DNA of 64,000 nt from Dermanyssus gallinae (Eukaryota; Arthropoda; Arachnida; Mesostigmata; Dermanyssidae): positions 124,001 to 188,000 of the forward strand of contig QVRM01000313.1 in NCBI GenBank assembly GCA_003439945.1, written 5' to 3'. The notes under the pieces are model-generated. The model searched no databases. It was not told the origin of the DNA and saw nothing but the letters and a program-made list of their open reading frames with translations. How positions within the stretch are numbered: position 1 is the stretch's first letter; each line of letters starts with the position of its first letter. The position numbers and the translations under genes were made by a program. This document shows positions 23,751 to 33,940 of the stretch, piece by piece.

Positions 23751-24400
23751 TTACCTAAGAGGCTTGACAGGCATATCAATGGCGTATAAAAAAGGGCTAT
23801 CTTTGCAGATGGCAGCTGTCTGATGCATTTGGAATCAAACAGAGCGTTAACAGATCTACACGTAACGTAACGGAGTGGTTTAAAATAGGTGGTCCTTAAC
23901 GTTAAAAAAATTTAATGCGGCTCCCTTAAAAAGATAGGAACATACCAGCCGACAAATGAGAGTTTATTTTTATCTTTTTCAACAAAACAAAACAATATAA
24001 AACTGTAAAAGGATTAAAAAGGTAGAGCAATTCATCTATTTGGGCGTCAAAGTTGATGGCCAACTTAGCTGGGCGTAACATCTAGATGCAGGTACAAGCT
24101 GCGACAAGCAATTGTGATACCAGCAAAGTAAAACGAATGACAGCAAAAACATCCCGACTTAAGTAGAGTATGATGTGATTCCAATATGTGCTATGTTTTG
24201 GACGTACTTACAGCGATCGCTTGCGTCCAGTTTAAGTATTGCGAAAGACGGCTAAAGATGGCCGTTAGCCTGCCACGGTAGACAGAATGACGAGTTTCTT
24301 ATTTCCGTCACCTGGTGTCCAATTATTAGGCTATATTTAACTGTCCCACCATGATTCATAATTAAAGACACTAATCAAGGTAAACAACCTGTTTAGCGTA
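23750..24400 (+). pseudogene. LINE reverse-transcriptase relic (palm end to thumb and C terminus)
   Basis: Plus-strand pieces across frames: IFADGSCLMHLESNRALTDL (23795-23855, where FADD is altered to FADG), then GGLNVKKF (about 23890-23915), VEQFIYLGVKVDGQLSW (24022-24075, the YLG thumb motif) and SLSIAKDG then WCPII (24215-24330), resembling the region after the RT in jockey/R1-type elements. Numerous frameshifts and stops occur. It lacks the Cys/His knuckle of the LINE A/B lineage, so a different clade is likely. Confidence 0.6.
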
Positions 24401-25780
24401 ACCTGGTACCTCGAGCCCACTAACACCTAATATGACCGCGAGGCGCCTTCGCCAATATTCGATTTGATACACCCGAATAAAAAAATAGGCCAGACAAACA
24501 GTCACTCTTTTCCTTCTTTTCCTCACCCGTGCCGGCTCGCATATCAGAATAAAAACAGTCCGTGTGAATAGTCTCTGTCATTCCTTTCTCACTCCGCTAG
24601 CGAGAAGTCTAACTAAAATAATTTATTTTCTGTTTTCGTGTTAGTTACAAATGACACCTAGTACAGGCGTTCTTTTGGTTTAAATCTGCGCCTTGAAAGA
24701 CTTCTCTTCGTAAAATTAGATTGTTCATTTTTAAAATTTAAGGCCAAAATAGTGTGGAGTGAACATACAAATTGACTTCCAAATTGATGATACAGAACCG
24801 CATACAAAATTGCAATCCTTGCGAATTGTATTGTAATATGAATACGCGGTAAATAAATAAACAGCGGCGTTAAAAAGCTAACCAAACGAAATCCGGCTTG
24901 CCATCGTAAACACAATAATTTGACGAAACAGAAATGCAATTTAAGGGCACATTTTTACTGTGCACTTAGTATATATTGCATTTACAAAAATAGTGACTAG
25001 TAATTGAGATAACATAAACACTAGTAATTGAGATAACATAACTTATCATCTGACGAAGACGACGCCGTTCATCGAGGATCCTGTAAACTACGTTCTGCTC
25101 CAGCCTACGCCTTTACTTCGAGAATTCCGTCGGGATTTTGAGGAGACGATGAGAAAAGCACCACAAACGACGGACAAAGAGCACCGGCTAGCAAAAGAGA
25201 ATGCATGAATGAAACCGCTCTTCGAGTAGGGCCACGTTCTCACTCTCTGCCCCGTCCACGGGTGCCATCAGACTGGATTCTATCACCCTGAGACGATGAC
25301 TGCCGCTGTACACTTTGCTACCTCATTTACACCAAATATCATCATAATACACGCCGGGCAGCTTCAGCTAAACTAACAATAAAAATGGAAAACCATAAAT
25401 AATATTATTCAGCACACCTGATGTAGTTGTACAAACAACGAGCCGTTTAGTACATGTGCCGCACTGATTACGTCACTGGAATGTTTAAAAGGTGTAAGTT
25501 AACTGCATGACTAAAGACCGAAGGAACCAGTCTAATTACACTCAGGCATAGTATGCAGTTTATTTTCAGTATAATACATTATGTATATGTTACACGTATC
25601 ACGATCGATTAGCTATATTGTAAGCATAGTATTGTACAATCTGACCCTCAGACGTCGCATGGCCGATCAATCCCTCTATATATAGCGTGTGCTATAATCT
25701 TGGAAAGCAAGTTTAAAGGGGTATCAAGGTACTCGCGTAATGCTGGCGGTATGTGGGGCTCTGGTATATGCATCTCATCG
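24400..25780. other. no gene seen
   Basis: Unassigned. An 18-base segment (ACTAGTAATTGAGATAAC) is repeated directly at 24996 and 25020. Confidence 0.35.
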
Positions 25781-25960
25781 AGCCCGGTGGCGACGTGCAT
25801 GCAAGTGCACTTTGCAACCGGAGGAGACACATAGATGCACGGGTTCGATTCCCGCCCGATTGCACGTTTGTGTTTATAGGGTACGTCTTACAATGCAATG
25901 CAAAATCAATTCTGTGGACGTTAAATGTTGGCTGAGAGTCAGCCCGAAAAGGTTTTTGAT
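25781..25960 (+). mobile_element. tRNA-derived SINE, copy 2 (best preserved)
   Basis: It begins GAGCCCGGTGGCGACGTGC (A-box-like) and has a clear pol III B box, GGGTTCGATTCCC, about 50 bases downstream, followed by a non-tRNA body. The body ends GTTAAATGTTGGCTGAGAGT then CAGCCCGAAAAGG, identical apart from one base to copy 3. Such elements are transcribed by RNA polymerase III and mobilised by a partner LINE; the partner is not evident from the 3' end. Spacing and boxes fit a tRNA head, but there is no acceptor stem, so it is not a functional tRNA gene. Confidence 0.85.
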
Positions 25961-27180
25961 ATATGCATCAAGCTTTTAGCCAGACAAATGTCTGGGTGTG
26001 CCGGAAGTGTCATTCCACCTCGGACGGCCATACATTGTGCCAATTTACCCAAGATGAACCCAACGGCATTTGAACCTCTCCAAGTCGTCTCGGCTGGAAA
26101 AAACCTAATTAAGTTGCCTCGGTTGGCACATCGTCCAGAATCTTAACTCTTAAATACTAGCTCTTACACAAGTCAGTTTATGCGTGAACTCCCACCAACG
26201 ATAATACGATTGCCCGTTGCCTGCCCCGTGGACGAGAAATACCTTCGCCAAGTACGACAAGTATGACACATTTTTTTACGCGTCTATCTAGCGGGATATA
26301 AATTCACATAAGATAGTGTTGTAGTACCAGTCCGACGTCTCGTGGCGGCATCAGTGCAGCGACTGCCGAAAGGGTGTCGATCAGTTAGTTACGCGTCTTA
26401 TTCTCGCGCATGCATATCGTTTTACTTACGTCCCCTTGTAGGCAGTTTTATTGCACGCCCATTAGGTAGCAGCTTGTGGTGTGGGCCGCTCACCGACCTA
26501 TACACTTATATTGGTTGTCACATGCACCAATACACAGACGCAGACGCACAGACACACACACACACATTGCTGATAAGAACATAGATGCAGTAACCCTCGC
26601 ACTGCCCCGAACCAGTGCGTCTGGGCGTCTAACGTTTCGTACCATACATTCGAGTATGCAGCTTGCCTTGTCGTAGATGTGCGCAGTTTTATTGGTCCCG
26701 CTGATAACATGCCGTGTTCCGCAATAGGTAACGTGCGTAGTCGTCGTCGTCGTTGTTGTTGCTGTTGTTGCGGTCGTACCATTGTCATTTGGCTGGCCAG
26801 GCTATCGCTTTAAGGGCTGGAGTGCTCTACATAGCGCTAATAACGTCCCGTATGGTGCAAGCCGCCCCCGATTCCCCCCGAAGCGCCCGTCGCCCACTTG
26901 TCAACTGGCAAGTGGTTCGTAAAATCAGCGACAACGCAACTGTATATGCGACATCTTGTAATCAGCTAGCGTAAACTAATGCCGAGATAGCCTTAATGGC
27001 ACCGATAATGCAGCTAACCCGCTTCTGCGGCGCCTCGCCCATGTGAGGAAGCGGTAGTCGACTAATAAACAAAATGCCCGCATGCTGCTGCTGCTCAGGA
27101 AAGCTATTAAATTACGGATTTTACCTCTTACAAAGTAAGTTCTTTTTACCTCTTTTTTTCTGCCTATTTCTCCCTCTCTC

Positions 27181-27184
<4 letters not shown>
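25961..27184. other. no gene seen
   Basis: It contains (CA)n at about 26553-26568 and CGT/TTG trinucleotide repeats at about 26740-26775. No exon can be recognised. Confidence 0.35.
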
Positions 27185-27212
<28 letters not shown>

Positions 27213-27400
27213 CTAGGTCTTCCAGTTAAACTCTTTTCGGGCTGACCCTCAGCCAACATTTAACACCTCAGATTTGCTTTCGCTTTGCTTCATAAGACGG
27301 ATCCCATAAGTACAAATGTGCAATGGCGGGGATCAAACCCCTGCATCTATGCACCTCCTCCGGTCACAAGGCGCACGCAAATGTAACACGCCACCGGGCG
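27185..27400 (-). mobile_element. tRNA-derived SINE, copy 3, with (TA)n tail
   Basis: Minus-strand copy of the same family. It begins CGCCCGGTGGCGTGTTAC, has the B box GGGGTTTGATCCCC, and contains the shared ACATTTGTACTTATGG. The 3' end is GTTAAATGTTGGCTGAGGGT then CAGCCCGAAAAG. After 20-odd further bases it runs into a 28-base (TA)n at 27185-27212, which is probably its tail or its target. Confidence 0.85.
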
Positions 27401-27424
27401 TTTGTTTTTATTTTGAGCAAACAC

Positions 27425-28170
27425 AAATGTCTCTCATTCTATGACGAGGGAGCGTATTTTACTTGAAGTAACGGCCCTCGCTAGCTATACACTGTGCCGA
27501 TCATTTGGGAACTTCTGGATTCCTCTCTAGAAGTCCGTATCTTTAAAGGCAAACCATTTACCTACCCATTTGCGATGAAGAGTTCTGTTTAGCCAGAGCG
27601 TGCCCTAGCGATGCGAATATATGGTAATCGGATAATGCCAAGTCTGGCGAATTAGTGGGGCGAAAAAGAGTTGCATACTGATGATGCTTTATAAGTTTTT
27701 CACAGACTCCGCTTTGCCGTGGAAAAAAATATTTGTTGCGTCAGCGTTTGTGTTTTGGTCATTTTCCGCACAATGCTTCTTCAAATCAATTATTTGTTGA
27801 CTGTAGCATCGACGGTTTCACCAGATTTTAGCAGCTCATAATAGACACCAATTTCCGCATGCTTCGCCGTTCAATTCAATATTGGCACTGTTGAACTTTT
27901 TAAATTACTTAATCTGCCAAGAGTATTTTCGCCGTAAGCTTCGACGATGCGCTTCGGTCGTAGATTTTTTAATGATGACAGGCAATGAGAACTCCCTGAA
28001 AATCGGTGATTTTTGGCATGAAGTTGGATATGGTAAACGCTCCTAGAAATTTCGTAGGAAATACGTAGGTCATACTTTGCTCGTGGAACAATGAGCAAGA
28101 CACTTCAACAACAGAACTGCAAATTTCCCACTATCGGATGCTACGTACGGCGATAGCAGCGCCATCTGTC
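27425..28170 (-). pseudogene. mariner-like transposase relic, internally deleted
   Basis: The minus strand carries SLKNLRPKRIVEAYGENTLG (about 27920-27980), the N-terminal helix-turn-helix region. It then jumps directly to EIGVYYELLKSGETVDATVN (about 27800-27860), which in intact relatives lies in the catalytic domain. Fragments LIDLKKHCAENDQN and VGKWFAFKDTDF follow (27500-27800). Stops, frameshifts and loss of the intervening part, which carries the first catalytic Asp, make it inactive. The second and third Asp contexts are not readable. The subfamily differs from both other mariner copies. Confidence 0.65.
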
Positions 28171-28203
28171 CACGGAATTTGGTTTTATATTCATAGACAT
28201 GGC

Positions 28204-28271
28204 ATATATATATATATATAGAATGCCACTCTGTACAAGTCCTTTATATATATATATATATATATATATAT
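28204..28271. repeat. (TA)n pair flanking a 25-base spacer at the 3' end of LINE A
   Basis: TA runs at 28204-28220 and 28245-28271. The second directly abuts the 3' end of LINE A, so it is either the tail or the target of that element. Confidence 0.95.
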
Positions 28272-28355
28272 TCACATGATTTATTTACACACCAGATTGG
28301 GTAAAATATACAATAGTACGATCGATATCACTACAGTCTCGTAATGATATTAATA

Positions 28356-31352
28356 TTAAAAATCGTTCAGTGCCAGCTTTGTTAGAGAGGGGATTGCATT
28401 ACACTCACTGCCATGATATCTTACGCATATACCATAACAATATTTACAAACACATGTGTCACAGGGTTCATGGCAAGCGTCTTTCTGACATAGAAGGTGA
28501 TGAAAACCGTGCACAGCAAAGCGGGTGGTCATGTGCCTGTTTGTCCTGCTCGTGCCCTTCCATTCTGACCTAACCATTGCATCTGTCATATAAAAATGTG
28601 GATCGATCTCTGTCATTTTCTCTTCATATCGCCGTATGAACTCGCTGTATGCAGGGGTGTCTGGAAGCGCAAACTGTTTTTTGACCTGTTCCACGAATAG
28701 TGGAGCATCGCACAGCAAATACGTTAGGCGGTTGTATGCTGACGTATGTAAACCTAGTACCCGCTTTAAATAAGCTGGTTTCACACGATCGAGAGCACCG
28801 AGTTGAGTCGAGCTTAGTTTTGCCCATACAAGCTGGATCCCGTATGATGCAATTGGCGCTATTTTTATATCAAATAGAGCTAGCGCTGCCTTAATCGAGA
28901 GCATCTGGGGCTTCTTAAGGGTTGTCGCCGCAATCAAGGCTTTTCGAGACCTCTCCTCTATATGTGCAGCGAAGGTCTTGGCTGAGGGGGTCACTGTGAT
29001 ACCGAGATATGTGAACTTATTTACATAGTTCAGGTCTTGTCCATTTAACCTAAGTGTATCGGTCACGGCCAGCCTGCCCGCGTGCCTGAACTTCATAGCT
29101 TCTGTCTTCTGCATATTTATTTCAAGGCCTACTACGTTCACGTATGCCGACAAAGTGGCCAGCGCCTGTTGCAGATGGTATCTGCTGCTACTGTAGAGTA
29201 CTAGATCGTCGGCATACATAATTATCTTGACAGCTGGGTGTCGGGTCTGTAAACGTGTTGGTAAATCGGCTACCAGTAAACAAAAAAGCAAAGGGCTGAG
29301 ATTATCGCCTTGGGCAAAGCCTGTCGTTTGTTCTATGCTTGGGTGCTCCGCTACACCGTCGTCCAAGATGATCTGATTGGATTGTAGCACGTCCTTCATC
29401 AATGTCAGCATCCGTATTGGGACCCCGATTTCGGCGAGTTTAAGCAGGACTCGAGTTATTGAGCCTGAATCAAACGCGGCTCGGAAATCCACAAATACGC
29501 TGTATAAAAACAGTCCCTTTCGTGACAGGGTTTGCTCTATATCTGCAAGGAGGATTGCACATGCAGTTAGTGTTGACCTCTGCGCACGAAAGCCATGTTG
29601 TTCGTCTGGTAATGCCTTTTTGTATTCGACGAACGACGTTAGACGAGCGGCTAGGAGGCTTGCAAGCAGTTTGTAAGCGCAGCTTTTCTTGGCAATGCCC
29701 CGCCAAGAAGAAGGCTCGGTCCGCGGTCCCTTGCCCTTTGGAATAAGTGCCATAACGCACTGTCTCCACGCTGATGGTAGTCGACCGTTGTAAATGCACC
29801 TATTAAAAAGCGCGGTCCAGTGTGCGGTCATTGTGGCTGCCTGCTGCAGATGCTCATTACAGATGCCATCTGGCCCAGGTGCTTTGTTTCTCGGGAGTTG
29901 ACGCAGTGCCTCCGCCACTTCTTGGGCGGTGAAGTATTCGTCCAGTTGAGTTCTCCATTTCAGATCCTCTTCTGACCAGACCGACATGAGAGTAGGCACT
30001 GCCCTTGGCACTGTGTCGTGTGAGCTGAGGATCGATCTAAAGTGGCCATAGAGTACATCGCTTTCAACTGGACATGCAGACCTCCCCTCCGAGGTGTTAC
30101 GGAGCCACAAATATGGATTTTGTTCGGTCTTCTGAAGCAGTCGAGTCTCCAGTTGTTGCTCGTGTTGCCTTTTAGCATTCCGCAGAGTTCGTCGGTACAT
30201 GGACCTCGTCGTTGCCAATAGAAGTCTCATTTCCGGCCTTATGCGTTCCAGCACCTTTGCTTGGTAGTGAATGGCCTTCGCTTGGTTACATTCCGGAGTC
30301 CACCAACTCCTTTCTCTTCTCCATTTCACATGCTCTGCGCATGCTTTGAGTGCTCGGGTGAGCAGTTCATTGTAGCTTTCTACATCTTGCTCTGCTCTTT
30401 CGATGCCGAGAACTTCTACGGCTTCTTGTAGGCGGTCTGCTTTAAGTACTCTCGACAGAGGTTTCCGTTTGTGCTGTCGCTCGTGGCGGGCTGGGACCGT
30501 GATATCCAGACCAACGGGTTTATGCACCGTCAGGTCCGCCCCTTCTCTCATTTGGTAATCTATGCCCACAAAACACACATTTCGTTTCGGCATATTTGTA
30601 GCAAATAAATCTATAGTTGATTTACCCATTGCAGCTTCAAATGTTAACAAACTTGGGTCATTCGCCACCCAGAAGCCCATATCCGATAGTGTTTCGGTGA
30701 GTGCTTCAGTCCTCGCGTCCGTGGGTCTGTCGAGTCTTGCGTTCATATCTCCCACAATCACCGTGGGGTGAGCACGGTCTACCTGTTGTGCGCACTTCGT
30801 AATTTTCTCTATTAGTGTGAACGTGTCCTCAACTGCTGCTGGCTTCACATACATGGCAATCAAATTCAGTCTTCGACCTTCCATAACTACGCAGTTGTCT
30901 TCTGACAGAAGTAGTTTCATATCTCCTAGTCGGCTATTGTAGAAAACTGACACACCTCCACTGGGACGGCCCAAAGAGCTAGATCGAGAAGCGAGACAGT
31001 GCGCTGCATAATATCCTTGGACTTTGGGGGGCGTCAGACACCACGTCTCCGTGAGCACCAGAACGTCGATTCCGTTCAACGCTGAAGTGGGCATGAGACC
31101 TAACGATTGGTCAGGACCTTCGCAGTTCCACTGAATTATTCTCAGTGTGTCCGTTGGCGACCCACTAAGTTCAATAGGTCTGCTACCATATCGTATAGTT
31201 TCGGCTTCTGCGGTGGCCGGGTGTACTGGCGTAGTTCGTGATTCGTCGCGATCGGTCTGTTGGCCCAACGCCCTCCCAAACGGGGGTTGCGGGCGTTCTT
31301 GTGTCCGATATTTGTCATTTTGCGGGCGCTGTTCGCAGGTACGTGTGTCCAT
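28356..31352 (-). CDS. LINE A ORF2: endonuclease-reverse transcriptase
   Basis: The open frame extends up to 31403, but the first ATG is at 31352, giving 998 codons. Residue numbers below count from codon 31403. The APE-like endonuclease lies at about 88-300 with QWNCEG (91), LTETW (118), SGGVSVFYN (148), GDMNAR (218), STID (262) and a His at 294. RT lies at about 495-780 with NKAPGPDGI (506), HGFRAQRST (603), VFVDFRAAFD (636), GFAQGDNLSP (695) and catalytic YADD (730-733), followed by a thumb with TYLGI (798). The C-terminal knuckle CxCx2Cx7Hx3C is at 984-1001. The endonuclease nicks target DNA and the RT copies element RNA there. It overlaps the ORF1 frame by 211 bases in another frame. All key residues are present, so this protein could be active. 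Confidence 0.9.
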   Translation of the reverse strand: MDTRTCEQRPQNDKYRTQERPQPPFGRALGQQTDRDESRTTPVHPATAEAETIRYGSRPIELSGSPTDTLRIIQWNCEGPDQSLGLMPTSALNGIDVLVLTETWCLTPPKVQGYYAAHCLASRSSSLGRPSGGVSVFYNSRLGDMKLLLSEDNCVVMEGRRLNLIAMYVKPAAVEDTFTLIEKITKCAQQVDRAHPTVIVGDMNARLDRPTDARTEALTETLSDMGFWVANDPSLLTFEAAMGKSTIDLFATNMPKRNVCFVGIDYQMREGADLTVHKPVGLDITVPARHERQHKRKPLSRVLKADRLQEAVEVLGIERAEQDVESYNELLTRALKACAEHVKWRRERSWWTPECNQAKAIHYQAKVLERIRPEMRLLLATTRSMYRRTLRNAKRQHEQQLETRLLQKTEQNPYLWLRNTSEGRSACPVESDVLYGHFRSILSSHDTVPRAVPTLMSVWSEEDLKWRTQLDEYFTAQEVAEALRQLPRNKAPGPDGICNEHLQQAATMTAHWTALFNRCIYNGRLPSAWRQCVMALIPKGKGPRTEPSSWRGIAKKSCAYKLLASLLAARLTSFVEYKKALPDEQHGFRAQRSTLTACAILLADIEQTLSRKGLFLYSVFVDFRAAFDSGSITRVLLKLAEIGVPIRMLTLMKDVLQSNQIILDDGVAEHPSIEQTTGFAQGDNLSPLLFCLLVADLPTRLQTRHPAVKIIMYADDLVLYSSSRYHLQQALATLSAYVNVVGLEINMQKTEAMKFRHAGRLAVTDTLRLNGQDLNYVNKFTYLGITVTPSAKTFAAHIEERSRKALIAATTLKKPQMLSIKAALALFDIKIAPIASYGIQLVWAKLSSTQLGALDRVKPAYLKRVLGLHTSAYNRLTYLLCDAPLFVEQVKKQFALPDTPAYSEFIRRYEEKMTEIDPHFYMTDAMVRSEWKGTSRTNRHMTTRFAVHGFHHLLCQKDACHEPCDTCVCKYCYGICVRYHGSECNAIPSLTKLALNDF

Positions 31353-32771
31353 TCTTGTCGGCGGGGTTTTTCGTTGGCAGTTCTCAGTCCCGTCTGTGGC
31401 CACTTGCTGGACGTCGGCGTTGGGTTTTTCGCCGGGGGCGTGTGTTTCTTCGGCTCGCCTCCGGTCGCCTCCCCCTCGGCACGCTTTTTGGGCGTGAATT
31501 TTAGGCCTAAAAAACCGGTTGCCTTTCGACAGATCGCCTTTGCAACGGCGTCAGTTACCTCTGGTATCCCTTTGTACGAATATACGTTCCGATGAACCAT
31601 ACGGCGGTGTACATGTTGCATTGGGATGATATCGATGTTCAGATCCTCTTTGCGTGCGATTAGGGTGTCGTTTGCTTCTTTGCAGTCAATGCTGAACTGA
31701 GGAACAGTGACAATGGTTAGCCTCGACTCGCTGTTCTGTTCACGCACCTTTGTTGAGAACGCTGCCACTGCTTTGAGAAATTCATCTTTTCTGAACTCAT
31801 CACAATCGTCAAAGCCACAGTGGAGGATAATGTTGGTAGGGCCCACACGGTCAAGTAACACTTTGTCAGCCTCGTTTAGCACAGAGACAATGTCAGCTTT
31901 TCCGGCGGTACGCATGATTACGGCTGCCTTCCTTGGCAACTGGCTCATTATGTTTCTCTTAATTGATTTGATCGAGTGGTCTCCCACGATAAGCACGCAC
32001 TTCGTCTGACGTTGGAGTTGTTGTTTCTGCTGATGGTGTGTTCGTGCTAGTTGGCCATCGCCTCGCTCGACGTCCATCTCTGACATCTCCAAGGTTTGGG
32101 CTATGCTGACTTTATTGGCGTGTTGTGCTTTGTACGCCGCAAACTCGCACTCGAGAGTACGAACTCTCTTGAAAAGCCACCACATCGTGTTGAAGAACTC
32201 GGAATCAATATTTGCATTCACAGTAGTGGCGTTAGGCTGGGCTAGCCTCAACTGTGTGCATACTCGGCAGTTCCATACGGCGCCGGGATGTTCGCGCTCG
32301 TTGCTGTTCATCCCTTGTTTTACACGTCGGGTGGAACATTCGTTGGCAATGCCCGCACTGGAGAGCGATTGCTCCCATTGGACTTGCACATCTACAACAC
32401 AGGCGTTCCATTCCGCACTGGCTATTTGACTGCGCGGTTATCACCTGGTCTTTGCTCAGCTGAGAGACTTCGCCAGTCCTATGTGCCGGTCTGTCAGTCA
32501 GCTGCGCGGGTGCAAGTTCGAATGTCGCCTGGTCTGTTGCTGTTGTTGTCGATTTCTCCTGCGCTATTTTGGCGCGGGTTGATATCGGCTGTTCCGCTAC
32601 TGAGTCTGCCGTTCTCTTCCGTCCACCAGTGCCACTGTTGTTAACGCTCGGAACCGAAGTTGCACCGGTGCGAGTTCGAGATGGTGATTGTAGGATGGGA
32701 GTCCTTTGTACGAGTTTCGCACTGACTGCCTGGGATTCCCGCGTCGCTCTCGTCGTGCTCGGGCTCACCAT
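31142..32771 (-). pseudogene. LINE A ORF1: PHD finger + SGNH-hydrolase-like protein, one frameshift
   Basis: The first frame runs from ATG 32771 to a stop at 32232, the second from about 32340 to a stop at 31142. They overlap, and a shift of one extra base between about 32290 and 32335 joins them. The first frame ends a low-complexity Ser/Thr-rich region with CCRC, CGHC and FHPTC; the second supplies WNCRVC. Together they make a complete C4HC3 PHD finger. Then follow a coiled-coil-like stretch (residues 60-105 of the second frame) and an SGNH/GDSL-like domain (130-290): VLIVGDHS at 132-139, IILHCGFDD at 187-195, and YSYKGIPEVTDAVAKAI at 270-286. The catalytic GDS, GxND and DxxH positions read GDH, GFDD and no DxxH, so the fold appears non-catalytic. 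The last 110 residues are basic and probably bind RNA. Confidence 0.75.
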
Positions 32772-32884
32772 GAGTACTACTGTGTACTTCACTAGGGTCT
32801 TCGACCCTACTGTCACCACTCACAAGACAATTATCGGGAGCGCAAACTTCGTGCGACTTGTTTCGAACAGTTGCAGCAGACAAT

Positions 32885-32940
<56 letters not shown>
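32885..32940. repeat. (TA)n microsatellite with one G interruption
   Basis: About 27 TA repeats in two runs split by a G at 32911, directly at the 5' end of LINE A. Confidence 0.95.
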
Positions 32941-32943
<3 letters not shown>

Positions 32944-32962
32944 GCGTCAGCATAACGTACGC

Positions 32963-32974
32963 CCCCCCCCCCCG
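32963..32974 (+). repeat. poly-C tract (12)
   Basis: Twelve uninterrupted C bases shortly outside the (TA)n beside LINE A. Confidence 0.95.
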
Positions 32975-33940
32975 CTCTAGGAGTGTTGACTTTGTTTGCC
33001 ACATTAGGTCAAGCTGGCGCAAACGTGAAGCCTCTGTTCCCAAAACTGTATGTAGTTCCAACAGCAGCGTCTAAGACAGCTGTCTAAGACACGTTATTAC
33101 TGCTGTCACGAAGTCGCAGAGTCCCTTTCAAGCAATCGCGCTATTCCCATAGAGGCGTAGACCAAAATTTGAGGCGGGTGATCGGTCATGGAGATGACCA
33201 CGCCGTGCCTATCCACATCCTACTTTTCCTAGCATATTCGCAATCGTGACATACAAAAAGACATAACAAAGGTTATCAGCTTTGTCATCACTTAAATTGG
33301 TATATGTACATACTTAATATGTCATATTTCTTCCATAATATGACACAGCTGTACCATAGAAGCGCAGGCTCTACGATACAATGCTGCTATGCCAACAGTA
33401 AGATAGTTTGTGGTAGGTTGAGTTTGTGCATGCAAGTTGTAGACGAGACATGCCAACAGGCCGTTCGCGAGCTCCAACTGACCTAGAGCTCTAGGATTTA
33501 CGACTTGTTGACATTTAAAAGACAAGAGAAAAAGAACGTCGCCGAGTCAAGAAAGTATCTTCAGGGCAAGTGAAATCCGAAATCTGGCCTGAACTTTCTC
33601 AACCGGTTTTGTGTATTATTTTCGCATATATATGAGACCTTGACTACTGCCTAGCTGAGTAATATCGTAACCAAAATCAAGGTACGCACTCATATGGACG
33701 CTCAGGTAGCGCATTGGTGTACCTGTGTGTGATTATTCAATTAATAACGGCAGACAACACCGAACGCTTTCTACTTTAGCCCGAGGGCAGCATATCGCTC
33801 TCCATGAACTGCCGTGCAATGCCACCAACCGCAGACTGCAACACGGCGTGGGAGTCTAAGGTATTGATTTGGCAGTGAAGTTTCAGACTGTCAGCGTCAG
33901 AAAAGTCTTGGATTAATGATTAAAATCTTCTGTGGTAATG
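32975..33940. other. no gene seen
   Basis: Unassigned. A pol III A-box-like motif (GGTAGCGCATTGGTGTACC) at about 33704-33722 has no B box at a useful distance. Confidence 0.35.

Larger units (their letters stand above)
28272..32884 (-). mobile_element. LINE A: near-complete non-LTR retrotransposon (ORF1 + ORF2)
   Basis: The element is 4.6 kb. It has a short 5' leader (32772-32884), ORF1 with PHD finger and SGNH-like domain (frameshifted), ORF2 with AP-type endonuclease, reverse transcriptase and C-terminal knuckle (uninterrupted), and an 84-base 3' UTR with GTAAATAAATCATGTG before (TA)n. Both ends lie against (TA)n: 28245-28271 at the 3' side and 32885-32940 at the 5' side. It moves by target-primed reverse transcription, as known for the class. 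The combination of PHD and esterase-like domains in ORF1 is known from CR1-like elements; I have not confirmed the clade of the RT. Confidence 0.85.

Noticed and set aside
33690..33730. A-box-like GGTAGCGCATTGGTG near 33.7 kb
   Set aside because: No B box at the required distance; the motif is part of a small palindrome.
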